Source: Sphingomonas glacialis (GTDB lineage Bacteria > Pseudomonadota > Alphaproteobacteria > Sphingomonadales > Sphingomonadaceae). From it: a stretch of DNA of 64,000 bases. Made by a program: the position numbers and the translations under genes. The stretch is from positions 434,001-498,000 of the forward strand of contig NZ_BNAQ01000001.1 in assembly GCF_014653575.1 (NCBI RefSeq), read 5' to 3'. Of this stretch, positions 17,049 to 26,146 are shown piece by piece (the first letter of the stretch is position 1; every line of letters starts with the position of its first letter). A model generated the notes under the pieces. It was not told the origin of the DNA and did no database searches. It saw only the letters and a list, made by a program, of their open reading frames with translations.

Positions 17049-18059
17049 TCAGTCGCCGGACACACGTAATGGGCCAAGATCGCCCATCCCCACGGTCCCG
17101 CTCGCCATCGCCAGCATCGCATCGAGGCTCTTCTTGGCGCGCAAGCGAAGCCCTTCCTCGATCTCGACGCGCGGGGTGAGGTCGCGTAGCGCGGCGTAGA
17201 GCTTTTCCAGCGTGTTGAGCGCCATGTACGGGCAGATGTTGCAGTTGCAGTTGCCGTCCGCGCCGGGCGCGCCGATGAAATTCTTGAGCGGCGCCGCCTT
17301 CTGCATCTGGTGGATGATGTGCGGCTCGGTCGCGACGATCAGCGTGTCGCCGGGCATCGTATCGGCGAAGGCGAGAATCCCGCTGGTCGACCCGACATAA
17401 TCGGCATGGTCGAGGATATAGGGCGGGCATTCGGGATGCGCCGCGACCGGCGCGCCGGGATATTGCAGCTGGAGCTTGAGCAGCTCGGTCTCGCTGAACG
17501 CCTCGTGGACGATGCAGACGCCAGGCCATAGCAGCATCTCGCGCCCGGTCTTGCGCGCGAGATAGCCGCCGAGATTTTTGTCGGGGCCGAAGATGATCTT
17601 CTGGTCGAGTGGGATCTGGCTGAGGATCTTCTCGGCGGACGAGCTCGTCACGATGACGTCGCTGAGCGCCTTCACCTCGGTCGAGCAGTTGATGTAGGTC
17701 AGCGCGATGTGATCGGGATGCGCCGCACGGAACGCCGCGAACTTGTCGGGCGGGCAGCTGTCCTCGAGGCTGCAGCCGGCATCCATGTCGGGCAGCACGA
17801 CGATCTTGTCGGGGCTGAGGATCTTGGCGGTCTCGGCCATGAAGCGCACGCCACAGAAGGCGATGACATCGGCGTCGGTCGCCGCGGCCTTTTTCGACAG
17901 GTCGAGGCTGTCGCCGACGAAATCCGCCAGATCCTGAATCTCGGGCTTCTGGTAATAATGCGCGAGGATGACGGCGTTGCGCTCGGTCCGCAGCCGGTCG
18001 ATCTCGGCGCGCAAGTCCAATCCCGTCAGGCTACCGCCGATCCCGTTGCGCGCGTCCAT
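17049..18059 (-). CDS. nadA: quinolinate synthase A
   Basis: [4Fe-4S] enzyme condensing iminoaspartate and dihydroxyacetone phosphate into quinolinate. 336 residues. HYYQKPEIQDLADFVGDSL is the N-terminal signature. Likely cluster cysteines lie in FCGVRFMAET, the PECP region, and CNCNICPYMA. The start MDARNGIGG at 18059 has a GAGGAACT ribosome site nearby. Paired with nadC at 14570 for de novo NAD synthesis; the aspartate-oxidising partner (nadB or an aspartate dehydrogenase) must be elsewhere. Confidence 0.96.
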   Translation of the reverse strand: MDARNGIGGSLTGLDLRAEIDRLRTERNAVILAHYYQKPEIQDLADFVGDSLDLSKKAAATDADVIAFCGVRFMAETAKILSPDKIVVLPDMDAGCSLEDSCPPDKFAAFRAAHPDHIALTYINCSTEVKALSDVIVTSSSAEKILSQIPLDQKIIFGPDKNLGGYLARKTGREMLLWPGVCIVHEAFSETELLKLQLQYPGAPVAAHPECPPYILDHADYVGSTSGILAFADTMPGDTLIVATEPHIIHQMQKAAPLKNFIGAPGADGNCNCNICPYMALNTLEKLYAALRDLTPRVEIEEGLRLRAKKSLDAMLAMASGTVGMGDLGPLRVSGD

Positions 18060-18110
18060 AGTCAGTTCCTCGTCGTGGAGGTCGTCAAATGGACGCACGC
18101 GCGCGCGGGA

Positions 18111-18884
18111 TCAAGGCATTCCCGGGAATGGCGGGAAAGCATAGCCCGAGACCGCCGCGCCGGGTGTTCCAGCGACGACCGCCGCGTAGAACGCCGCGCC
18201 GAGCGGGCTGAAGGAGATCAGCTCGACCAGTACCGTCGACCCGACGATCGCCCCGAGCCCCCACCACCACGCCGGATGGACGCTGCCCGAGCGGCGGATG
18301 TCGGCGGCGATACCGATCAGCGGGAAGATCAGGACCGCGAGGAAATCGACCTCATAAGCATACGGAATGAGCAACGGCAGCGGCAGCAGGCGGCCGAGCG
18401 CGGGCCCGAGCAGCAGCGCCATCCCGCAATAATGCAGCCGGCGATGCCACTGCGTCGATCGCCGCAGCACGATCGCCGCGGCGGTCAGCCCGGCGAAGGT
18501 CAGGATCAGCACCGGGTCGAACACGAGGAACTGCGCCGGCAGGAAAACGGGCGGCACGCGCCCGAGCTGCGCCAGCCGCGTCGTGACGAGCGTGCCGAGC
18601 ACGACCATCGCGACGACCCAACCCGCGCCGATCCAGCCCAGCCCGCGATGCAGCGCTATCGCGCCGCTCGACACCAAACTGTTCTGCGCGACGTACAACA
18701 CCACCCAACCCATGAAGACGAGCGCATGGGCATGGACGATCGGCGGCGAGGCGAAGCTCGACCGGCCGCTCGCGAGTGCAAACGAAAAGCCCGCAAAGAC
18801 GACCAACGCCATGAGATAGGATGTAACGAGAAAGAAACGATCGTCGCTCCGCACGATCGTATCCGGCGCTGCGATAGTTGCCAT
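18111..18884 (-). CDS. seven-helix membrane protein, uncharacterised
   Basis: 257 residues, seven hydrophobic segments. Conserved-looking histidines lie in or near helices: IVHAHALVFMGW, ALHRGLGWIG and WHRRLHYCGMA, which could be haem or metal ligands, though no family could be assigned with confidence. The ATG at 18884 was chosen; a GTG two codons upstream is possible. It stands alone, 50 bp upstream of the nadA start region and on the same strand. Confidence 0.75.
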   Translation of the reverse strand: MATIAAPDTIVRSDDRFFLVTSYLMALVVFAGFSFALASGRSSFASPPIVHAHALVFMGWVVLYVAQNSLVSSGAIALHRGLGWIGAGWVVAMVVLGTLVTTRLAQLGRVPPVFLPAQFLVFDPVLILTFAGLTAAAIVLRRSTQWHRRLHYCGMALLLGPALGRLLPLPLLIPYAYEVDFLAVLIFPLIGIAADIRRSGSVHPAWWWGLGAIVGSTVLVELISFSPLGAAFYAAVVAGTPGAAVSGYAFPPFPGMP

Positions 18885-18988
18885 GCCCACCCCGCGATGA
18901 AACCGACTCGTGGGCGCGTCTTATCACAGTCGAGCGGGCAAAACACGCAACTCGAGCAGGCGAAGCGGGCTTGAGTCGCTAACATCCG

Positions 18989-19672
18989 TCAGGAGCGGTT
19001 GGCGAGAACCTCGGCGATCGACTTGGTCGTATCCCACACTTCGCTTCCGTCCTTGGCTTCGTCGGCGAAGCGCACCTTGACGCTCGCATCGAGCCCCGCG
19101 GCGCGCAGCGGCAGCGCGAAGCTGCGCTCGACCGCACGGCGCGTGGCGTCGCGCGCGAGCCGGATCGGCACCGCGCCGCTCGCCTGGCGCACCAACTCGC
19201 GCTGCCCCGCGGCACGGTTCGCCTTTTCGAGCCGCGCGTCGGCATCGGTAATCGTCGAGAGGATGCCGCCCTCGCCATATTCGCGGATCTGCGTCAGGTC
19301 GATCTGCGGCGCCGATGCCTCGACCGGCGGCAGCACGACGCCGAGCGTCCGCGTCTTGGCGTCCCACGTCACGTCGCGCTTGCTGAGGCGGCCCATGTCG
19401 ACATGATATTCGACGAGTCCGGGCATGATCAGCGTCTTCTTCGCCTGCAGCCCAAATTGCGATTGCGTCGAGGTCGACACCGCGACGAAGCGCGCGGCGA
19501 AGGCCGAGAGCCGGTTCTGTTCGCGTAAGCCCTCGAGCGAGCCGCTCGCGATCGTCACCGGATCGGGGCCGGCGAGCTTGTGCTCGACCAGCGCGCCGAT
19601 GCCCCACACCAGCCCGAGGATGAACAGCGCAATCAGCGCGAGCGCCGCGGCGAACTTGCCGATGAAGGTCAT
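18989..19672 (-). CDS. DUF4230 domain-containing membrane-anchored protein
   Basis: A 227-residue protein with one N-terminal membrane anchor (residues 5-28) and a soluble, probably periplasmic domain matching DUF4230: EQNRLSAFAARFVAVSTSTQ, then a long beta-rich stretch ending in ARDATRRAVERSFALPLRAAG. The role of DUF4230 proteins is unknown. Its ATG overlaps the stop of the metallo-hydrolase gene upstream (ATGA), so the two form an operon. Confidence 0.88.
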   Translation of the reverse strand: MTFIGKFAAALALIALFILGLVWGIGALVEHKLAGPDPVTIASGSLEGLREQNRLSAFAARFVAVSTSTQSQFGLQAKKTLIMPGLVEYHVDMGRLSKRDVTWDAKTRTLGVVLPPVEASAPQIDLTQIREYGEGGILSTITDADARLEKANRAAGQRELVRQASGAVPIRLARDATRRAVERSFALPLRAAGLDASVKVRFADEAKDGSEVWDTTKSIAEVLANRS

Positions 19673-20538
19673 GACGTCAGGCTCCAGATCCCGCCGTGCT
19701 CGGCGACGCGGTCGCGGTCGCGCAAGTCGATCAGATGCGCGAGCACCGATCGCTCGGCGGCGGGGAACAGCCGCGGATCGATCCCGACATACATGCGCGC
19801 GACCATCTCGCCGATCGCGGCGGGCGCGTCGCGCAAGCTGCGCAGGATCTGCCCCTCGCGTTGTTTGCGGTGCCCCAACATCCCGCGAACGAGGCGCTGG
19901 GGGTTCTCGATCGGGTCGCCGTGCGCGGGATAATAGCGACGCTCGGTGCGCGGGAGCAGCTTCTCAAGACTCGCCATATACGCGGTCATGTTGCCGTCGG
20001 GGGGCGAGACGATGCTGGTCGACCAGCCCATCAAATGATCGCCGCTGAACAGCGCCCCCGCGCCGTCCTGCGCCTCGGGCAGGACATAGGCGAGATGGTT
20101 CGACGTATGCCCCGGCGTCGCAAGCGCGGTCAGCGTCCACCCCTCCCCGCATACGCTGTCCCCCTCGGCGAGCACGCGGTCGGGCGCATAGCCACGGTCG
20201 AACGCCGCATCGGCGCGGATCCCTGCGTCGTCGAGCGCGAGCGGCGCACAGCCGACGATCGGCGCGCCGATCGCGGCGGCCAGTGGGCGCGATCCGGGGC
20301 TGTGGTCGCGGTGCGTATGGGTGATGATGATCGCGCGGAGCGGCCGCCCGGCGATCGCGCGGACGATCGCGTCGATATGCGCTGGGTCGTCGGGTCCCGG
20401 GTCGATCACCGCGAGATCGGTCGTCCCGACCAGATGCACTTGCGTGCCGGTGTGCGTGAAAGGCGACGGATTGGGCGCGAGCAGGCGGGCGACAAGAGGC
20501 TCGAGCTGCTCGGGCACGCCGGGGGTTTGCTCGATCAT
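19669..20538 (-). CDS. metallo-beta-lactamase-fold hydrolase (LACTB2-like)
   Basis: 289 residues of the MBL superfamily. The zinc-binding motif is THTHRDHSPG (the usual HxHxDH has Arg in place of the common Ala or Leu), followed by the ATPGHTSNH histidine and FSGDHLMGW aspartate. The C-terminal region is a winged-helix-like cap (GHRKQREGQILRSL) as in LACTB2-type hydrolases. The physiological substrate is unknown; relatives act on RNA or thioesters. Upstream partner of DUF4230 through a 4-bp overlap. Confidence 0.9.
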   Translation of the reverse strand: MIEQTPGVPEQLEPLVARLLAPNPSPFTHTGTQVHLVGTTDLAVIDPGPDDPAHIDAIVRAIAGRPLRAIIITHTHRDHSPGSRPLAAAIGAPIVGCAPLALDDAGIRADAAFDRGYAPDRVLAEGDSVCGEGWTLTALATPGHTSNHLAYVLPEAQDGAGALFSGDHLMGWSTSIVSPPDGNMTAYMASLEKLLPRTERRYYPAHGDPIENPQRLVRGMLGHRKQREGQILRSLRDAPAAIGEMVARMYVGIDPRLFPAAERSVLAHLIDLRDRDRVAEHGGIWSLTS

Positions 20539-20618
20539 CGCATCGAAATGGCGGGTCGCGCCGGCGAAGGCAAGGGCGCGACCCGTCGGAGCTTATGCCC
20601 GGCCATTCCCGCCAGGTC

Positions 20619-22343
20619 TTATCGGGCGTGCGCGAGATCCGCTTCGAGTTCGGCGATCGCGGTATCGATACCGGCAAGCGCTTCCTTGCGCTGCGCGGCA
20701 GTCATTGCCGCTGACGCCATGACGTGCGCGCGCGAGCGGTTAAGCCCGTCGAGCGCATGGCTGTACGCGTTGCGCTCCATGTCCTTGCTGTTCGCAGCCA
20801 TCGCAGCGCCCTTGGCGGCCGCGGCAGCAATCCGATCGGTGCAGATGATGATGCGCTGCCGGATCGCGCTGCGCTCCTTGATCACCATCGTTCCGTCCTT
20901 GCCGCGCGGACCGCAATTCCGCGAGGAGACTTGCGGCATCGGCGGGATGGGCGGCATCGATCCGATCGCAGGCCTCGCAGGCATTGCAGGGATCGGCGGC
21001 ATCGCCCCGATCTCCCCGACCAGCGTCGCGCTGCCGTCGCGGTTGAGCTTTACGTAGCGGCCATAGCGGACGACCCGTTTGCCGTCCTTCGTCACCGTGA
21101 CCATCGTCGTCGTCATACCCGGGCCGGACTTGCCAGTCGCGCGCATCGGCGGTGCAGGCGGCGCGGGCGGAACGCCATCGGCGACGTCCGACAGCGGGAG
21201 TGGCGGCTCGGGCGCGGGCGGCAGGCCCGGGCCGGGCGTGTCCGAGGCCTCGACGTGCTCGCGCATCCGCGGTGCCGGGCGTGGCGCGGCCGGGACAGGC
21301 GGGGCCGTAGGGACGGCGGCGGCCGGCGGCGGGGCGGCCACCGCTTGGTCGAGGCTCGCGAGATCGACCCCCGTGGCCGCCTCGACGGTGCTGCGCACCT
21401 TGGCGGCGGCGGCGGTGCCCGAGGCGGTGAGGCCAAGCCCACCCGCGGCGAGCAGCGTCAGCATTCCTGCCCCCGCCAGCAGCCGGGTGCGCGACGTCCT
21501 GGTCGTGGTCAACATCTTCAACCTCCCTTTCAGATCGTCGATCGTGTGCAGATGGCAGGTCGCCGACACCGTACCGCCGAGGAAGCTCGGATGCGCCGCC
21601 TTGAGGATCGCGCAGGCATAAGTGTGGCGGCGCATCGGGTTCATGCCGGCGAGCACGCGCGCATCGTTGGCGATTTCCTGGTCGGCGCGGAACGCGCGGA
21701 AGGCACGCCAGGCGATCGGATTGAACCAGTGGAGCCCGAGCACGACCAAGGCGACCCAATTGGCGATCAGATCGCCCCGCGCATGATGGCCAAGCTCGTG
21801 CGCGAGCGCGAGATCGCGCTCCTCGGCTTCGAAGCGCTCGGCGAAATCGTGCGGGAAGGCGACGTAGCGGCGCCACACCCCGAAGGCGAGCGGACCGCTC
21901 GCGGCGCCCGTTTCGATCACGTACACGCCGCCATGCTCTTTGCTGCTCGCGGCCTGGTCGAGCATCCGCCGGCAGAAGCGGTGATGCGCCAGCGCATGCC
22001 ACGCGACGAACGCCCCCGCCCCCGCGATCCACAGTGCGGCGAGCACGGGAACGAGCCATTCCTGCGCCGGCGCCGACGCCGCGGTCGCGGCTGCGACGGG
22101 CTCGGCGAACAGCACGCTCATCTGCTCGGTCGCGTGCAGCACCGGCGCGACGGCCGCGTCATGCCACGCGCTTGGCAGCGGCGGCAGCGCCAGCCGCAGC
22201 ACCGGGAGCAGCCACAGCGCATAGGCGACATCGGCGCCGAACGCCTTGCGCACCGGGCGCCGCAACAGCAGCACCGCGACCATCAATACGCTCGATCCGA
22301 TCAGCGCTTCGATCAGCCAGCTTGGCGAGATCCAGTCGGTCAT
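20619..22343 (-). CDS. M56-family (BlaR1/MecR1-like) membrane metalloprotease
   Basis: 574-residue sensor-protease of the BlaR1/MecR1 family. Four N-terminal membrane segments surround a zincin motif HELGH at residues 182-186. A further membrane segment at about 296-318 is followed by a Pro/Ala-rich linker and a periplasmic domain of unknown type, rather than a penicillin-binding domain, so it is unlikely to sense beta-lactams directly. A C-terminal region (DGKRVVRYGRYVKLNRDG, then a helical tail) is typical of sphingomonad M56 proteins. The start overlaps the BlaI gene stop by 4 bp; together they should form a protease-repressor pair. Confidence 0.92.
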   Translation of the reverse strand: MTDWISPSWLIEALIGSSVLMVAVLLLRRPVRKAFGADVAYALWLLPVLRLALPPLPSAWHDAAVAPVLHATEQMSVLFAEPVAAATAASAPAQEWLVPVLAALWIAGAGAFVAWHALAHHRFCRRMLDQAASSKEHGGVYVIETGAASGPLAFGVWRRYVAFPHDFAERFEAEERDLALAHELGHHARGDLIANWVALVVLGLHWFNPIAWRAFRAFRADQEIANDARVLAGMNPMRRHTYACAILKAAHPSFLGGTVSATCHLHTIDDLKGRLKMLTTTRTSRTRLLAGAGMLTLLAAGGLGLTASGTAAAAKVRSTVEAATGVDLASLDQAVAAPPPAAAVPTAPPVPAAPRPAPRMREHVEASDTPGPGLPPAPEPPLPLSDVADGVPPAPPAPPMRATGKSGPGMTTTMVTVTKDGKRVVRYGRYVKLNRDGSATLVGEIGAMPPIPAMPARPAIGSMPPIPPMPQVSSRNCGPRGKDGTMVIKERSAIRQRIIICTDRIAAAAAKGAAMAANSKDMERNAYSHALDGLNRSRAHVMASAAMTAAQRKEALAGIDTAIAELEADLAHAR

Positions 22344-22708
22344 GCCTTGAGCTCCTTGAGCAGTGCTTCGATCTCGGCGATATCCTGTGCGGTGAGCGCA
22401 TCGCGGTCGGCGAGGTGCGCGACGAGCGGGCTCAGTCTGCCACCGAACAGCCGATCCATCAACTTGCGCGATTCGCCCGCGACATAGTCTTCCCGCTTCA
22501 CGAGCGGACGATACAGATAGCGTCGGCCATCCTGTTCATGCGCGATGATGCTCTTGGCGAGCAGACGCCCGAGCAAGGTCTTGACGGTGTTGGCACTCCA
22601 CTCGCGCGTGTCGGGAATGCGCTCGGCCACGTCTTGTGCGGTCAGCGGACTCTCGTCCCACAACACTTCCATCACTGCATGTTCGGCATCGCTGATGCGT
22701 TCGGCCAC
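22340..22708 (-). CDS. BlaI/MecI/CopY-family repressor
   Basis: 122-residue winged-helix repressor. The start is the GTG at 22708, with a GGAG ribosome site 8 bp before it; residues begin VAERISDAEHAVMEVLWDES. TAQDVAERI followed by WSANTVKTLLGRLLAK is the recognition region of BlaI-type proteins, and the C-terminal half is the helical dimerisation domain. Expected to bind the two dyads at 22727-22761 immediately upstream and to be cleaved or inactivated through the M56 protein encoded next. Confidence 0.94.
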   Translation of the reverse strand: MAERISDAEHAVMEVLWDESPLTAQDVAERIPDTREWSANTVKTLLGRLLAKSIIAHEQDGRRYLYRPLVKREDYVAGESRKLMDRLFGGRLSPLVAHLADRDALTAQDIAEIEALLKELKA

Positions 22709-22726
22709 GAGTCGCTCTCCGTAATG

Positions 22727-22761
22727 ACTACGGATGTAATCGTATCGATTACGTCTGTAGT
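22727..22761. promoter_or_regulatory. pair of BlaI-like operators in the divergent promoter
   Basis: Two 14-bp imperfect dyads, ACTACGGATGTAAT (22727-22740) and ATTACGTCTGTAGT (22748-22761), lie head to head with centres 21 bp apart, about two helical turns. Together they form a larger inverted repeat with 14 of 17 bases matching per arm. The half-sites agree with the known BlaI/MecI consensus TACA-N2-TGTA type. The position, just before the repressor GTG and about 64 bp upstream of the lactonase gene, means one repressor could control both directions. Binding is inferred. Confidence 0.75.
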
Positions 22762-22824
22762 CAAGTGCTTGCTTGCTCGCCCCGGCAGGAGGGATAGGCT
22801 GCCCCAAAAAACAGGAGCGGAGCG

Positions 22825-23739
22825 ATGACTTTCACCACCCTGGCGACCGGCCTGCGCTTTCCCGAGGGCCCCGTGGCGATGCCCGACGGCAGCGTCATCC
22901 TCGTCGAGATCGAAGCCGGCCGCATCACGCGCGTCCATCCCGACGGCACCAAGACCACCGTGGCCGAACCCGGCGGCGGCCCCAATGGCCTGGCGCTGGG
23001 GCCCGACGGCAAGCTCTATTGCTGCAACAATGGCGGCTTCCACTATGTCGAAACCCCGAGCGGCCTGCTCGTCCCGCACGGCCAGCCCGAAGACTATTCG
23101 GGCGGGCGGATCGAGCGGATCGACATCGAGACCGGCGAGGTCGAGGTGCTCTACAAGGACGGCGACTTCCACTGCAGCCTGCGCGGCCCCAACGACATCG
23201 TGTTCGACGATGCCGGCGGCTTCTGGTTCACCGACCACGGCAAAACGCGCGAGCGGGAGCGTGACGTCACGGGCATCTTCTATTCGCACGCCGACGGGCG
23301 CCATCTCGCCGAGGTGATCTTCCCGAGCGAGAACCCCAACGGCATCGGGCTCTCGCCCGACGGCAAGCGGCTCTACGCCGCAGAGACCTATACCTGCCGG
23401 CTGATGGCGTTCGACATCACCGCGCCGGGCGAGGTCGACCTCACCGCCGGCCTCGGTGGACCCGGCATCCCGCTCTATCGCCCCGCGGGCTACAAATTCT
23501 TCGATTCGCTCGGCGTCGAGGAATGCGGCAACATCTGCGTCGCGACGATCGGCGAGAGCGGAATTTCGGTCATCTCGCCTGCGGGCGAACTCGTCGATTT
23601 CGTCGCCACGCCCGATCCGTTCACCACCAACATCTGCTGGGGCGGACCCGATATGCGCACCGCCTACATCACGCTGTCGGGCACCGGGCAACTCGTGAGC
23701 ATGGAATGGCCGCGGCCGGGGTTGCGCCTCGCATATTGA
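22825..23739 (+). CDS. SMP-30/gluconolactonase-family protein
   Basis: A 304-residue six-bladed beta-propeller, probably a sugar lactonase. FPEGPVAMPDGSVILVEIE carries the metal-ligand Glu of the family, GGGPNGLALGPDGKLY and RGPNDIVFDDAGGFWFTD the Asn and Asp ligands, and NPNGIGLSPDGKRLYAAET the next blade. A good AGGAG site precedes the ATG. It is divergent from the BlaI-type repressor and shares the dyad region with it. The natural substrate is not evident from context. Confidence 0.92.
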   Translation: MTFTTLATGLRFPEGPVAMPDGSVILVEIEAGRITRVHPDGTKTTVAEPGGGPNGLALGPDGKLYCCNNGGFHYVETPSGLLVPHGQPEDYSGGRIERIDIETGEVEVLYKDGDFHCSLRGPNDIVFDDAGGFWFTDHGKTRERERDVTGIFYSHADGRHLAEVIFPSENPNGIGLSPDGKRLYAAETYTCRLMAFDITAPGEVDLTAGLGGPGIPLYRPAGYKFFDSLGVEECGNICVATIGESGISVISPAGELVDFVATPDPFTTNICWGGPDMRTAYITLSGTGQLVSMEWPRPGLRLAY

Positions 23740-23804
23740 TCCCCCCTTATTGATCGATGCCGCGGCCCCGCCTATCGCGCTCCAAAACAAGGAGTCGATG
23801 CATC

Positions 23805-24506
23805 ATGAAGAAACTCTATCCCGATGCGGCAGCAGCGCTCGACGGGTTGCTCCATGATGGCATGACGATCTGCGCGGGCGGGTTCGGGCTGTGCGGGATC
23901 CCCGAGCGGCTGATCGACGCGATCCGCGACGCCGGCACCAAGGACCTGACGATCGCCAGCAACAATGCGGGCATCGACGGCGAAGGCCTCGGCAAGCTGC
24001 TCCGTACGCGCCAGGTCAAGAAGATGATCTCCTCGTACGTCGGCGAGAACAAGGAATTCGAGCGGCAGTATCTCTCGGGCGAGCTCGAGGTCGAATTCTG
24101 CCCGCAGGGCACGCTCGCCGAGCGTTGCCGCGCGGGTGGTGCCGGGATCCCCGGCTTCTACACCAAGACCGGCGTCGGCACGCTCGTTGCCGAGGGCAAG
24201 GAGGTGAAGGTCTTCGACGGCGAGGAGTTCATCCTCGAGCGCGGCATCCGCGCCGATCTGTCGATCATCAAGGGCTGGAAGGCCGACGAGAGCGGCAACC
24301 TCATCTTCCGCAAGACCGCGCGCAACTTCAATGCGCCGATGGCGACCGCGGGCAAGATCTGCGTCGCCGAGGTCGAGGAGATCGTCCCGGTCGGGTCGTT
24401 GGATCCCGACTGCATCCATCTGCCGGGAATCTATGTGAAGCGGATGATCATCGGCAGCCCATACGACAAGCGCATCGAATTCCGCACCGTCCGCGAGGCG
24501 GCGTGA
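23805..24506 (+). CDS. scoA: 3-oxoacid CoA-transferase, subunit A
   Basis: Alpha subunit of succinyl-CoA:3-oxoacid (acetoacetate) CoA-transferase, used in ketone body and branched catabolism. 233 residues. [19 protein letters not shown] is the CoA-binding glycine motif; [14 protein letters not shown] and [15 protein letters not shown] are further family signatures. The start at 23805 is preceded by an AAGGAG site. Its stop overlaps the GTG of the following lipoprotein gene, which separates it from the B subunit at 25507. Confidence 0.95.
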   Translation: MKKLYPDAAAALDGLLHDGMTICAGGFGLCGIPERLIDAIRDAGTKDLTIASNNAGIDGEGLGKLLRTRQVKKMISSYVGENKEFERQYLSGELEVEFCPQGTLAERCRAGGAGIPGFYTKTGVGTLVAEGKEVKVFDGEEFILERGIRADLSIIKGWKADESGNLIFRKTARNFNAPMATAGKICVAEVEEIVPVGSLDPDCIHLPGIYVKRMIIGSPYDKRIEFRTVREAA

Positions 24507-25507
24507 ACCACCTCGCTTCTTCTTCCCCCCTCCCGCTTGCGGGAGGGGCTGGGGGAGGGCCTGTCTCGGGCGTCGCCCAAGCTTCCAGGTCATTCCCTCC
24601 CCTAACCCCTCCCGCAAGCGGGAGGGGGATAGCGGCAGCGCTCGCGTTGATGCTGTCCGCGTGTACGACCGTGCCACAGGCACCCGTCGCGCCTGTATCA
24701 GCCGCCCCCACCATCCCCCCCGGCATGCAATTCCTCTACGGCTCGGGCGAAGCCGCCGCGCTCGACCACCAGGCCTACAACGTCCTGGTCGACGCCGTCC
24801 GCCGCCGCATCGCGAGCGAGAAGGCCGATCCCAAGGCGATGAGCGACCGCACCTCGGCGGTCCTCCAGCCCGGCGCCACGCTCGACCAGCCTGCTACCAT
24901 CCCCTGCGGCGACCGCCCCCGCGCGGTCGTGTTCGACGTCGACGAGACGCTGCTGCTCAACCTCGGCTTCGAATATGACGACGCGCGGCACCCCGGGCGC
25001 CCCTACGACGCAGCGCTGTGGCAGCAATGGGAGCAAGCCGGCGTCGACCGCGTCGAGGCCGTCCCCGGCGCGATCGCCGCGGTCAACGAGCTTCGCGCGA
25101 TGGGCGTGACGGTCGTCTTCAACACCAACCGCTCCGCCGCGACCGCCAGCTTCACCGAACAGGCGATCGGCCATGCCGGCCTCGGCACCGCCAAACACGG
25201 CGAAACGCTGTGGCTGAAGGGCGATCTCGGCAGCGGCTCGGGCAAGGACACCCGCCGCCAGGCGATCGCCGCGCGTTATTGCGTCGTGGCGATGGGCGGC
25301 GACCAGCTCGGCGACTTCTCCGACCTGTTCACCGGCACCCCGCAACAGCGCCGCGCGGTGGCCTCGTCGCCTCCTATCCACGGCATGTGGGGCCGCTTCT
25401 GGTTCGTCATGCCCAACCCCGTTTACGGCACCGCGTTGAAAGGGGGGATCGACGACGTCTTCCCCGCCGACAAGCGCTGGACGCCCACCAATTCTGGAGA
25501 GAAATAA
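24503..25507 (+). CDS. HAD-superfamily acid phosphatase lipoprotein (class IIIB)
   Basis: A phosphatase-like protein of the HAD IIIB (plasma acid phosphatase, OmpP4-like) family. From the GTG at 24503 it is 334 residues. Residues about 43-54 ([12 protein letters not shown]) form a signal-peptide core with a lipobox ending at Cys54, so the mature protein should be an outer-membrane or periplasmic lipoprotein. Nucleophile motif [12 protein letters not shown], then NTNRSAA and the later [11 protein letters not shown] complete the HAD site. Residues 8-42 are encoded by an inverted repeat (see 24526-24628), so the N-terminus is unusual. Starts and stops overlap both CoA-transferase genes. Confidence 0.85.
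   Translation: MNHLASSSPLPLAGGAGGGPVSGVAQASRSFPPLTPPASGRGIAAALALMLSACTTVPQAPVAPVSAAPTIPPGMQFLYGSGEAAALDHQAYNVLVDAVRRRIASEKADPKAMSDRTSAVLQPGATLDQPATIPCGDRPRAVVFDVDETLLLNLGFEYDDARHPGRPYDAALWQQWEQAGVDRVEAVPGAIAAVNELRAMGVTVVFNTNRSAATASFTEQAIGHAGLGTAKHGETLWLKGDLGSGSGKDTRRQAIAARYCVVAMGGDQLGDFSDLFTGTPQQRRAVASSPPIHGMWGRFWFVMPNPVYGTALKGGIDDVFPADKRWTPTNSGEK
24526..24628. repeat. palindromic repeat pair inside the phosphatase gene
   Basis: Two 34-nt arms, 24526-24559 and 24595-24628, are inverted copies matching at 32 of 34 positions, separated by 35 nt. Each arm contains a near-perfect palindrome of 22 nt (CTCCCGC/GCGGGAG core). The element resembles dispersed sphingomonad intergenic repeats, yet lies in frame within the 5' part of an open reading frame. 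Confidence 0.9.
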
Positions 25508-26142
25508 TGGCTTGGACTCGTGACGAAATGGCAGCCCGCGCCGCGCGCGAATTGCAGGACGGCTTCTACGTCAACCTCGGCATCGGCATCCCGACGCTCG
25601 TCGCCAACCATATCCCCGCGGGCGTCACCGTCACGCTCCAGTCGGAGAATGGCATGCTCGGCATCGGCCCCTTCCCGCTCGCAGGCGAGGAAGACGCCGA
25701 CCTGATCAACGCCGGCAAGCAGACGATCAGCGAGCTGCCGCAATCGGCCTATTTCGGCTCGGACCAGAGCTTCGCGATGATCCGCGGCGGGCATATCGAC
25801 TTGACCGTGCTCGGCGCGATGGAAGTCGCCGAGAATGGCGACATCGCCAACTGGATGATCCCGGGCAAGATGATCAAGGGCATGGGCGGCGCGATGGATC
25901 TCGTCGCCGGCGTCAAGAAGATCATCGTCGTGATGGAGCACAGCTCGAAGAACGGCGACCCCAAGTTCATCCCGGCCTGCACGCTGCCGCTGACCGGCAA
26001 GAACGTCGTCGACATGGTCATCACCGATCTCGCGGTGTTCCAGCGGCCCGACCATCAGTCGCCGTTCAAGCTGATCGAGATGGCGCCGGGCGTGACCGCC
26101 GACGAGATCGCCGCCAAGACCACCGCGCAGTACGCGGTGTAA
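25507..26142 (+). CDS. scoB: 3-oxoacid CoA-transferase, subunit B
   Basis: Beta subunit of the CoA-transferase, 211 residues. The catalytic glutamate lies in [26 protein letters not shown], then [20 protein letters not shown] are further family motifs. The ATG at 25507 overlaps the preceding stop by one base (TAATG). It works with subunit A encoded about 1 kb upstream. Confidence 0.95.
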   Translation: MAWTRDEMAARAARELQDGFYVNLGIGIPTLVANHIPAGVTVTLQSENGMLGIGPFPLAGEEDADLINAGKQTISELPQSAYFGSDQSFAMIRGGHIDLTVLGAMEVAENGDIANWMIPGKMIKGMGGAMDLVAGVKKIIVVMEHSSKNGDPKFIPACTLPLTGKNVVDMVITDLAVFQRPDHQSPFKLIEMAPGVTADEIAAKTTAQYAV

Positions 26143-26146
26143 GGCG

